NCBI GenBank assembly: GCA_029288095.1
Contig: JARFPW010000033.1
Location: forward strand, 1-5,945
Length of the DNA stretch: 5,945 nucleotides
Source: Gemmatimonadota bacterium
GTDB lineage: Bacteria; Gemmatimonadota; Gemmatimonadetes; Palauibacterales; Palauibacteraceae
Direction of reading: 5' to 3'
Part shown: piece by piece, positions 1 through 5,715 of the stretch
Position numbering within the stretch: the stretch's first letter is position 1
Layout of the letters: each line of letters starts with the position of its first letter
Notes under the pieces: model-generated
The model's database searches: none
The model's input: only the letters and a program-made list of their open reading frames with translations
Told to the model about the DNA's origin: nothing
Program-made: the position numbers and the translations under genes

Positions 1-851
1 ACATCCGCCAGTCCGAAGGCGTGACGCTCTCGGCGGGCCAGCAGGCGGCGGTTGACGCCGCGGTGACGTTGCTCGAGTCGGCGATAACGGGAGATGTGGG
101 TGACATCGGGTCGTTCACGCGGTCGGCCGGAACGTGCGCGGGGGCGACGACACCGGCGTTGGACGAGTCGCTGGACGACGTGATCATCTATCTGGAGTTC
201 GTGCCGATTGACGGAGCGGGTGGCACGCTGGGCTCCGCAGGGCCCTGCCTGGTACGATCGGGAACGGCGTTGTCCGCGCTCGGAGGCATGCGTTTCGATA
301 CTGACGACCTCGACGCCATCGAGGCGCTGGGATTGTTGGACGACATTATCGTTCATGAGATGATGCACGTCCTCGGGTTCGGGACGTTCTGGGAATCGCC
401 GGTCGACCTGCTCGAGCAGCAGTCGGACCCGGCCAACCCCGAGCATGTGCCCGGGATGACCGACACGCACTTCACCGGAGCCGCTGCGCTGGCGGAGTTT
501 GCGGCCATCGGCGGCGGCAGCTACACCGGCGGCAACATCGTGCCGGTCGAAAACGACACGGCGAACTTCGGCACGGGTAGCCTGGACGGGCACTGGCGAG
601 AGAGCGTGTTTGACGACGAGCTGATGACGCCGGCGGCAAACCTGGGCAGCAATCCGATGAGCTCGTTGACGATCGCGTCGTTCAGCGACCTCGGGTACAC
701 GGTGGACCTGGGGGCAGCCGAATCGTATTCGCCGACGTTTTCGATCGTTCTCGGACCGGTCTCTCAGGTCGAGGTCGATCTGTCGGGTGACATGTGGCGC
801 GGCCGTATCGACGCCATCGATCCGGACGGAACGATTCGCCGCATTCGCTGA
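1..851 (+). CDS. Leishmanolysin-like (M8-type) zinc metalloprotease, C-terminal part
   Basis: This is probably a secreted zinc endopeptidase. The frame is open to the left edge (first full codon at 3), so the start, any signal peptide and the N-terminal domain lie outside the window; GTG 21 is only the first start-like codon seen. Counting from nt 21, the metzincin signature HEMMHVLGFG lies at residues 112-121 (His112, catalytic Glu113, His116). The distant third zinc ligand is His191 in GHWRES, and the Met-turn is Met202 in DELMTP. The long gap between the second and third His, and the HW...ELMT arrangement, are typical of family M8 rather than of short-spaced metzincins. Two Cys (in GTCAG and GPCLV) could form a disulfide. 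The gene ends in TGA at 849-851, followed 27 nt later by a strong terminator. The family call is firm; the substrate is unknown. Confidence 0.85.
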   Translation, partial: IRQSEGVTLSAGQQAAVDAAVTLLESAITGDVGDIGSFTRSAGTCAGATTPALDESLDDVIIYLEFVPIDGAGGTLGSAGPCLVRSGTALSALGGMRFDTDDLDAIEALGLLDDIIVHEMMHVLGFGTFWESPVDLLEQQSDPANPEHVPGMTDTHFTGAAALAEFAAIGGGSYTGGNIVPVENDTANFGTGSLDGHWRESVFDDELMTPAANLGSNPMSSLTIASFSDLGYTVDLGAAESYSPTFSIVLGPVSQVEVDLSGDMWRGRIDAIDPDGTIRRIR

Positions 852-878
852 TCAGCGGCAGGTCGTGCTGGAGTTCTC

Positions 879-911
879 CGAGGCCGGGACGCACCACGCG
901 TTCCGGCCTCG
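879..911 (+). terminator. Rho-independent-type terminator after the metalloprotease gene
   Basis: The arms at 879-892 and 898-911 (right arm GCGTTCCGGCCTCG) pair over 14 bp with one G·U wobble, closing a 5-nt loop ACCAC. The next bases, TTGCTTTCGTCGTCCC, are T-enriched but are not a pure T run. It lies 27 nt after the stop and well before the next ribosome site, so it separates the two plus-strand genes. Confidence 0.8.
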
Positions 912-1061
912 TTGCTTTCGTCGTCCCTCCTGGTCCCGAACCTTCCTGACACTCGTTGTGTAGACTGGCGCTGAGGCGTTCCGATGCGGGACTTCCGAGC
1001 GGCGCAACGAAGCGCTCTTCCGGGGTGTCCCACCTTGCATGGGACCAGGTCGACGACTTGC

Positions 1062-1067
1062 GGGAGG
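1062..1067 (+). promoter_or_regulatory. Ribosome binding site fixing the start at 1074
   Basis: GGGAGG stands 6 nt before ATG 1074. This favours 1074 over the upstream in-frame ATG at 984, whose extra 30 residues are polar and would bury the signal peptide. No convincing -35/-10 pair was found between the terminator and this site. Confidence 0.8.
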
Positions 1068-1073
1068 ATCAGG

Positions 1074-3512
1074 ATGACGAAGCACCGTATGACGGCGAGC
1101 GCTCTGCTCGCTGCACTCTTCACGATGGTAGGCGCGGCTCCGGTTTTGGCCCAGGCGTATGGGTACCGCGTGGCCGTAGCAGGTGACGAACTCATCGTCA
1201 CGGAGCCCCTGAACAGCGCGACGCCCGGCGCCGTGTACGTTTACGGGCAGGACGATTCCGGCCAGTGGGCGCAGCAGGCCAGGTTGCTCGCGAGCGATGC
1301 GTCGGCCAACGACTACTTCGGTCGGTCGCTGGCTGTGGAGGGCTCCACGATGTTCATCGGCTCGACCGTGAAGGACAACAGCACGGGTGCGATGTACCGG
1401 TTCGAGCGAGGGGCGGACGGTGCGTGGACGGAAGTCGAGCGCTTCCGGCCCGAAGATCTCGCGGAAGGCGAGTCGTTCGGCCGCATGGCGGCGATGTCGG
1501 GCGACATGGCCGTATTCGCGGCCTGGGGACATGCCGAGGGACGGGGTGGCGTGTGGGTGTACGAGCGGGACGGTTCCGGAGACTGGAACCGCACGGCGCG
1601 GCTCATCGCGAGTGACGGCGCGCAGCAGGACTTCTTCGGATACTCCGTGGCGACTGACGGCAACATCGTCGTCGTGGGTGCGGCGCTGCGCGATCGCGTG
1701 GTGGAAGCCGACGCGACCGACGACGAAGCGACGGAGGCCGAAGGTGCGGAGACCGACCCGGACGTCGGTGCAGTCTACGTGTTCGAGCGTGACGCCAACG
1801 GCGAATGGCAGGAAAGCATCGTCGAGGTGGCGTGGCTCGAGTCGAACGCCCTGTTCGGGTGGTCCGTTTCCGTCCTGGACGGAGACGTCCTGGCGGGAGC
1901 GCCCGGCGAGAGCGGGTTCACCGGCACCGTCTACCGGCTCGCGAAGGCTGACGGTGAATGGAGCGTAGTGCAGGCACTGCAGGCGTTCGACGGCGGACCG
2001 GGAAGCTGGTTCGGCTCGGCGGTCAGCGTCGCCGACGGATCCGTATGGGTCGGCTCACAGGGCGCGAATCAGGGCGCCGGGGCGACCTATCTGGTGGCGT
2101 ACGCCGACGACACAGAGATCACCGGGATCTCGAAGCTCGAGGTTTCGGACCTGGACCAGGGAGACAACCTGGGCACCTTCCTGTCCGTCGCCGGGGGAAC
2201 GGCGGTCGTGACGGCGGGCGGTTCGGACTATGGACTCGGAGCCGTGCGCGTGTTCGCCGGTGACGCAGGCCAGTGGGCCGAGATGGGCGAACTGTTCACC
2301 GAGGCCACGTCCGCCTACGAGCCGATCACAGGCGGTAAGGTTGACTGCTCGGACGGCGAGGCAGGCGGCTTTGGTTGCAGCGACGTGGACGTTCTGTCGT
2401 TCCTCCCCCTCCAGGAGATCGGAGCGGGCCGGGGCGTCACCACGAACGACGTGTGGGGCTGGACGGATCCGGAGACCGGGCATGAGTACGCACTGGTCGG
2501 AATGACTGACGCGACTTCGTTCATCGACGTGACGGATGCGGCGAACCCGAGGTACGTGGGCAAGCTGGACAGGACTCCGGGAGTGCCGGGAAGCGGCTGG
2601 CGCGACATCAAGGTCTACGACAACCACGCGTTCATCGTGTCGGAAGCCGGCGGGCACGGCGTACAGGTGTTCGATCTCACTCAGCTGCGTGATGTCCAGA
2701 ACGCACCGGTGGAATTCGAGCAGACGGCCCACTATGACGGCGTCTCCAGTGCCCACAACATCGTGATCAACGAAGAGACGGGCTTCGCGTTCAGCGTGGG
2801 CTCGGGCGGTGGTGGAGAGACGTGCGGCGGCGGACTGCACATGATCGACGTGCGAACACCCGGCGAGCCGACGTTTGCCGGCTGTTTCTCCGATCCGGAG
2901 ACCGGCAACGCCGGCACGGGCTACTCGCACGATGCGCAGTGCGTCATCTATTCGGGCCCCGATGCCGACTATCGTGGACGTGAGATCTGCATCGGATCGA
3001 ACGAGACCGCCATCAGCGTCGCGGACGTGACGGATAAGGCCAACCCGATCGCGATTTCTTCCGCCACCTATCCGACTGTCGGGTACGCCCATCAGGGATG
3101 GTTCACGGAAGACCAGCGATACTTCTTCATGAATGACGAGGGCGACGAGACGAACCAGGAGCTCGGGCTCACCGCCACGCGGACGCTGATCTGGGACATG
3201 CAGGATCTGGATGACCCGATCCTCGCCAAGGAGCACCTGGGAGAGACGCTCACGATCGACCACAACCTGTACATCAAGGGAGACCTGATGTACCAGTCGA
3301 ACTATGTGAGCGGGCTGCGGATCCTGGACGTTTCCGATCCCGTGAATCCGGTCGAAGTCGGTTTCTTCGATACGGTTCCGGACAACGAGAGCGTCGTGTT
3401 CGATGGTTCGTGGAGCAACTACCCGTTCTTCGAGAGCGGCACGATCGTCGTCACGAGCGGCTCGCAGGGCGTGTTCATGCTTCAGAAGAGAGATTCCGAC
3501 CCTGTAACCTGA
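1074..3512 (+). CDS. Exported FG-GAP propeller / choice-of-anchor B family protein
   Basis: An 812-residue extracytoplasmic protein with no recognisable enzyme motif; it is likely a surface or periplasmic binding or scaffold protein. The signal peptide has a basic start (MTKHR), a hydrophobic core and a likely cut after Ala26 (APVLA|QA). Residues about 28-410 hold seven FG-GAP-like repeats, each with a Y/F/L-G plus S/V core, at about residues 29, 81, 134, 187, 260, 312 and 365. The period is 52-53 residues, so a seven-bladed beta-propeller is expected. The fourth interval is 73 residues because of a very acidic insert near 207-232 (EADATDDEATEAEG). From Cys425 to the end the protein matches the choice-of-anchor B family with LVIVD-type strands: VWGWTDPETGHEYALVG, SFIDVTDAANPRYVGKL, HGVQVFDL, SAHNIVINEE (His561), GYSHDAQC (His619, Cys623), AHQGWFTEDQRYFFMNDEGDE from about 672 (21 residues, here split at W/F), TRTLIWD, and LRILDVSDPVNPVEVGFF. 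Cys425/435, 584/604 and 623/639 could form disulfides. No C-terminal sorting domain is visible. The role is unknown. Confidence 0.85.
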   Translation: MTKHRMTASALLAALFTMVGAAPVLAQAYGYRVAVAGDELIVTEPLNSATPGAVYVYGQDDSGQWAQQARLLASDASANDYFGRSLAVEGSTMFIGSTVKDNSTGAMYRFERGADGAWTEVERFRPEDLAEGESFGRMAAMSGDMAVFAAWGHAEGRGGVWVYERDGSGDWNRTARLIASDGAQQDFFGYSVATDGNIVVVGAALRDRVVEADATDDEATEAEGAETDPDVGAVYVFERDANGEWQESIVEVAWLESNALFGWSVSVLDGDVLAGAPGESGFTGTVYRLAKADGEWSVVQALQAFDGGPGSWFGSAVSVADGSVWVGSQGANQGAGATYLVAYADDTEITGISKLEVSDLDQGDNLGTFLSVAGGTAVVTAGGSDYGLGAVRVFAGDAGQWAEMGELFTEATSAYEPITGGKVDCSDGEAGGFGCSDVDVLSFLPLQEIGAGRGVTTNDVWGWTDPETGHEYALVGMTDATSFIDVTDAANPRYVGKLDRTPGVPGSGWRDIKVYDNHAFIVSEAGGHGVQVFDLTQLRDVQNAPVEFEQTAHYDGVSSAHNIVINEETGFAFSVGSGGGGETCGGGLHMIDVRTPGEPTFAGCFSDPETGNAGTGYSHDAQCVIYSGPDADYRGREICIGSNETAISVADVTDKANPIAISSATYPTVGYAHQGWFTEDQRYFFMNDEGDETNQELGLTATRTLIWDMQDLDDPILAKEHLGETLTIDHNLYIKGDLMYQSNYVSGLRILDVSDPVNPVEVGFFDTVPDNESVVFDGSWSNYPFFESGTIVVTSGSQGVFMLQKRDSDPVT

Positions 3513-3537
3513 TTGCCGGATGCATCGATGGGCGTAC

Positions 3538-3567
3538 GCCCCCCGGCGTCCCCGGCGTCGGGGGGGC
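3538..3567 (+). terminator. GC-rich hairpin after the propeller gene, possible terminator
   Basis: Bases 3539-3548 (CCCCCCGGCG) pair with 3556-3565 (CGTCGGGGGG) over 10 bp with one G·U and a 7-nt loop. A further G-C pair forms if G3566 is bulged. It starts 27 nt past the stop codon. No T-tract follows, so it may be a Rho-dependent end or an mRNA-stabilising structure rather than a classic intrinsic terminator. Confidence 0.5.
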
Positions 3568-3661
3568 ATGCTCATCCGGAAGAGACCACGCGCGCTCGCG
3601 GTCCTTTCGGTGCCGGACTATTTTGTTCCTAGTGACGTTCTGAACATTGACCCTGGAGACT

Positions 3662-3668
3662 GAGGGAG
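3662..3668 (+). promoter_or_regulatory. Ribosome binding site for the DUF411 gene
   Basis: GAGGGAG ends 10 nt before GTG 3679. An in-frame TGA at 3661-3663 closes the frame upstream, so the start must lie between 3664 and the hydrophobic segment. GTG 3679 has the best spacing; ATG 3691 and ATG 3694 in the same frame are 22 and 25 nt away. This shows the gene is translated from well before the internal TGA. Confidence 0.65.
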
Positions 3669-3678
3669 CGCCGACGCC

Positions 3679-4176
3679 GTGAACAGAAACATGATGCTGG
3701 CTGCCGGACTCGTCGCCGCCGCTCTCGGCGGGGTATTTGCTTTCGGTCTCTTATCGTCGAGTGACGCGGGTGCAGCGGCCGGAGCCGCGGCCGAAGTGTA
3801 TGCCGATTCACCGGTCGTCACGGTCTACAAGAGCCCTACCTGAGGCTGCTGCGAAGAGTGGGTGGGTCACCTGCAAGACAACGGATTCGAAGTCGAGGCG
3901 ATCGATACCGACGCGATGGCTGAGATCAAAGCTAGCCACGGGATCACGCGCGACCTGTTGGGCTGTCATACGGCCGAGGTGGGAGGCTATACGATCGAGG
4001 GGCATGTTCCTGCTGATGTGATCCGACAACTCCTCGAAGAGAAGCCCGACGTGGCGGGACTCGCGGTTCCGGGCATGCCGATTGGCTCTCCCGGTATGGA
4101 AGGCGGCGATCCTGAGCCGTACCAGGTCATCGCGTTCGATCTCGAAGGGGGACGGTCGGTCTACGCCGAGCGCTGA
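3679..4176 (+). CDS. DUF411/CopG-like thioredoxin-fold protein, predicted selenoprotein (UGA 3841 = Sec55)
   Basis: Read through one in-frame TGA, this gives 165 residues. Residues 1-30 are a short basic start and a hydrophobic stretch (LAAGLVAAALGGVFAFGLL), a signal peptide or membrane anchor placing the domain outside the cytoplasm, followed by an Ala/Gly linker. The DUF411 domain begins at VVTVYKSPT. The TGA (residue 55) then takes the place of the first Cys of the family CxCC motif, giving U-G-C57-C58-E-E-W. All later family motifs are intact: LLGCHTAEVGGY (Cys96, His97), EGHVP (His109), then GLAVPGMPIGSPGME from Gly127. The gene ends in TGA 4174-4176. Characterised DUF411 proteins such as CopG belong to copper-resistance systems and use these Cys for copper or redox chemistry; a Sec at the first position would be a selenolate version of that site. 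A SECIS-like hairpin follows the TGA. Alternatives are a TGC/TGT-to-TGA sequencing error or a recent nonsense mutation. Standard gene calling would give only 3862-4176, without the active site. Confidence 0.82.
3841..3843 (+). other. In-frame UGA codon, predicted selenocysteine insertion site
   Basis: The codon lies 54 codons after GTG 3679, between ACC (Thr54) and GGC (Gly56), where DUF411 proteins have Cys in SPTCGCC. It is the only interruption of the frame. TGA acts as a normal stop for the metalloprotease, propeller, ApbE, small Cys-rich and RnfA/NqrE genes here, so a general reassignment of TGA is not supported. Confidence 0.78.
3858..3874 (+). promoter_or_regulatory. Bacterial SECIS-like stem-loop
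   Basis: GTGGGTG (3858-3864) pairs with CACCTGC (3868-3874) over 7 bp (five Watson-Crick, two adjacent G·U), closing a GGU loop at 3865-3867. The loop begins 21 nt after the UGA and opens with G. Bacterial SECIS elements recognised by SelB usually have a short apical loop with a G in its first two positions, about 16-37 nt after the UGA, and this one fits. The hairpin lies inside the codons for the family-typical EEWVGHLQ, so it coexists with protein-level constraint. No longer lower stem was found. Confidence 0.65.
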
Positions 4177-4183
4177 TCAGCCG

Positions 4184-4213
4184 GGCCGCTACGGTTCCTT
4201 TCTCGTAGCGGCC
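4184..4213. terminator. Perfect inverted repeat between convergent genes, possible bidirectional terminator
   Basis: GGCCGCTACG (4184-4193) and CGTAGCGGCC (4204-4213) form a perfect 10-bp stem with a 10-nt loop. It starts 7 nt after the DUF411 stop and overlaps the last codons and TAG stop of the minus-strand zinc-ribbon gene. Neither side has a clear T run. The position suggests transcription end for one or both strands. Confidence 0.55.
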
Positions 4214-4581
4214 ACGTAGCTGCCGTCGTCCAACTTCAGCAGCGCCAGCCGATTCACGGAGCCGCATACGGAGCACAGGCCCGTCTGGTCGTCGAGCACC
4301 TTGAATTCGGTCGGGAAGCTGCATTCCTCGCACACGGCGTGCACCAGGTTCCAGGGTTCGGCTTTGTCTTCTCCACTCCTGGCGAGCCGAACACCCATGA
4401 CCATCGGCGGCAGACCCGATAGCGGACAGAGGCCGCCGTCACAGCCGCGACCGAAATCCAGGCACACTACCTGGTTTCCATCCGGCAGGTTCGCGTGACC
4501 GTGATGCTCGTGCGCGGGGGTGATCACGAAGCGGACGTCCTTCTCACATTGGGTGCAGTACGTCATGTTGTGCTTGTTCAC
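4189..4581 (-). CDS. Cys-rich zinc-ribbon protein of unknown function
   Basis: A 130-residue protein with no signal peptide or membrane segment, so likely cytoplasmic. I do not recognise a named family. It has a CxxC at Cys9/Cys12 (YCTQC), a His cluster HEHHGH at 24-29, three Cys at 40, 47 and 52 (VVCLDFGRGCDGGLC), and a C-terminal four-Cys zinc ribbon made of Cys84/Cys87 (VCEEC) and Cys103/Cys106 (LCSVC). Nine Cys in 130 residues point to structural zinc or iron-sulfur binding. The start is GTG 4581, chosen because GGAGG (4587-4591) stands 5 nt before it; the in-frame ATG at 4566 is too far. The gene begins 14 nt after the ApbE stop and is the last gene of the minus-strand operon. It may be an accessory or regulatory protein for that operon, but this rests on position only. 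Confidence 0.75.
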   Translation of the reverse strand: MNKHNMTYCTQCEKDVRFVITPAHEHHGHANLPDGNQVVCLDFGRGCDGGLCPLSGLPPMVMGVRLARSGEDKAEPWNLVHAVCEECSFPTEFKVLDDQTGLCSVCGSVNRLALLKLDDGSYVAATRKEP

Positions 4582-4586
4582 GACTA

Positions 4587-4591
4587 CCTCC
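4587..4591 (-). promoter_or_regulatory. Ribosome binding site deciding the GTG start of the zinc-ribbon gene
   Basis: GGAGG on the minus strand lies 5 nt before GTG 4581, in the 14-nt gap after the apbE stop codon. This short gap supports co-transcription and translational coupling. Confidence 0.75.
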
Positions 4592-4595
4592 GCCT

Positions 4596-5582
4596 TCAGG
4601 CCATGTGAACGATCTCCGCCCCGCCATTGAACGAGCGCCCGGACATCCCGCCGGTCGCTCCGAAATACGCGGTCGCGGCAGCATCCGCCATCATGCAGGT
4701 CGCGGCTGAGACCGTAATCGTGTGTGAGTAGGTCTGGCGAGGCGACGCTGTTTCCGTGTCCAGGATGTGGTGGTAGCGCCGGCCGTCGTGATCGAAGTAC
4801 GCCTGGTAGTCGCCTGAGGTAGCCAGAGCGCCATCTGATATGCGCAGCGTTGCCAGCAGGGCTGTCGGATCGGACGGGGATCGAACCCCCGCCTCCCAGG
4901 GACCGCCGTCTTCCGCACGCCCAAGGGCATACAGATCCCCACCCGCATTCACCAGACCATCCTGTATGCCTGCTTCGCGCAGAGCCGCGGCCGCCAGATC
5001 GACTGCATGCCCCTTCGCGATGCCGCCCAGGTCAAGTGCCAGGTCCGGTTCGTGAAACCGGACCACGTCACGACCCTGGTAGCGGCCGACCTCGAGACTC
5101 TCGTACAGCCGCCGGTCGGCGTACCGCACGCACGCGGACGGCGGAGGAGGAGTCCGGCTGTTCTCGATGTCCCACAGCTCAGCGACGGTCCCGAGGCAGG
5201 GATCGAATCTGCCGCCGGTTTGCGCCGCCCATTGGATGCCTGCGCTCAGAACCGCAGCGGTCTCGGCATGAATCGGCACTGGCTCCCGGGTTGCCAGGGA
5301 ATTCGCCCGGCCGACGTCCGAAGCCGCGTCGAACCGGCTCATCGTGCGATCGACCCAGTGCAGACGGTCGAGGGCTGCGTCGATGGGCGCCTGCGCCACG
5401 CGCTCGTCGTCGTGGACGACGGCGACTTCAGCGATCGATCCCATTACCGGCACCTTGCGGCGTACGAGCCGGCGGCGCGTGGCCCAGCGGACCATTGGCA
5501 GGGACACGACGAACGCTCCGATCCCCAGCGATATCAACTCCCGGCGGGAAGGCCGCCACAAATCCCGGTCATGCATTGTCAT
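4596..5582 (-). CDS. apbE: FAD:protein FMN transferase ApbE
   Basis: ApbE transfers FMN from FAD to a Thr/Ser of target proteins such as the NqrB/NqrC or RnfD/RnfG subunits, on the outer face of the membrane, with Mg2+. The 328-residue length fits the family. The N-terminus carries a Tat-like SRRELISLG (Arg13-Arg14) and a hydrophobic stretch GIGAFVVSLP; there is no lipobox Cys. Family motifs appear in order: VMGSIAEV (about 46), MSRFDA (about 81), GGRFDPCLGTVAELW (about 123), LDLGGIAKGHAVD (about 183), LVNAGGDLYALG (about 210), ALATSGDYQAYF (about 252), YHHILD (about 270), HTITVSAATCMMADAAATA (about 287). The start is ATG 5582, with GGGAG (5590-5594) 7 nt before it; the longer frame back to 5711 would overlap the upstream small gene completely. 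It overlaps the end of that gene by 14 nt. The neighbouring RnfA/NqrE gene encodes part of a likely target complex. Confidence 0.93.
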   Translation of the reverse strand: MTMHDRDLWRPSRRELISLGIGAFVVSLPMVRWATRRRLVRRKVPVMGSIAEVAVVHDDERVAQAPIDAALDRLHWVDRTMSRFDAASDVGRANSLATREPVPIHAETAAVLSAGIQWAAQTGGRFDPCLGTVAELWDIENSRTPPPPSACVRYADRRLYESLEVGRYQGRDVVRFHEPDLALDLGGIAKGHAVDLAAAALREAGIQDGLVNAGGDLYALGRAEDGGPWEAGVRSPSDPTALLATLRISDGALATSGDYQAYFDHDGRRYHHILDTETASPRQTYSHTITVSAATCMMADAAATAYFGATGGMSGRSFNGGAEIVHMA

Positions 5583-5715
5583 CAGTCGACTCCCAATGGT
5601 CGCACGTGCCCGAACAGCCGGCGCAGTGGCCGGTGCATCCGGACCGGTGGCGAACAAGCCCGAAGACCGCGAACAACACGGCCATGATCGCGATACCTCC
5701 CAATGGTTCAATCAT
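5569..5715 (-). CDS. Small Cys-rich single-pass membrane protein, NqrM-like
   Basis: A 48-residue protein. Its ATG (5713-5715) overlaps the TGA of the upstream subunit gene as ATGA, and its end overlaps the apbE start by 14 nt. Residues about 4-21 (PLGGIAIMAVLFAVFGLV) form one membrane helix; after Arg22-His-Arg comes a compact Cys cluster CTGHCAGCSGTC (Cys27, 31, 34, 38) and an acidic tail. NqrM proteins, small helix-plus-Cys factors needed to mature Na+-NQR, have this architecture and sit beside nqr and apbE genes. FeoB-associated Cys-rich membrane proteins look similar, so the family is assigned mostly by context. A second start at ATG 5685 has GGGAGG 10 nt upstream, but it would cut the membrane helix to about 11 residues. 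Confidence 0.72.
   Translation of the reverse strand: MIEPLGGIAIMAVLFAVFGLVRHRSGCTGHCAGCSGTCDHWESTDDNA

Noticed and set aside
849..911. Possible second selenocysteine read-through at the metalloprotease TGA, with the following hairpin as SECIS
   Set aside because: The hairpin loop starts 41 nt after the TGA, beyond the usual range. The 14-bp stem with a T-enriched tail is a good terminator, and the sequence after the stop has no family-like residues.
2055..3575. Long 506-codon open frame on the minus strand
   Set aside because: It lies antisense to the propeller/choice-of-anchor B gene, has Arg/His/Val-rich composition typical of GC-rich shadow frames, and shows no domain motifs or ribosome site.
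3568..3660. Metal-responsive promoter or operator before the DUF411 gene (for example the small palindrome GTTCTGAAC)
   Set aside because: No convincing -35/-10 pair or MerR/CueR-type dyad could be identified; the palindrome is too short to support.
3862..4176. Starting the DUF411 gene at GTG 3862
   Set aside because: This start has no ribosome site, falls within the SECIS-like stem and would remove the CxCC-type active site and the signal segment. The real frame begins upstream.
5583..5711. N-terminal extension of ApbE to 5711
   Set aside because: The extension lacks a ribosome site and a start that fits, and coincides with the small Cys-rich gene in another frame. ATG 5582 has GGGAG 7 nt upstream and gives a Tat-like N-terminus.
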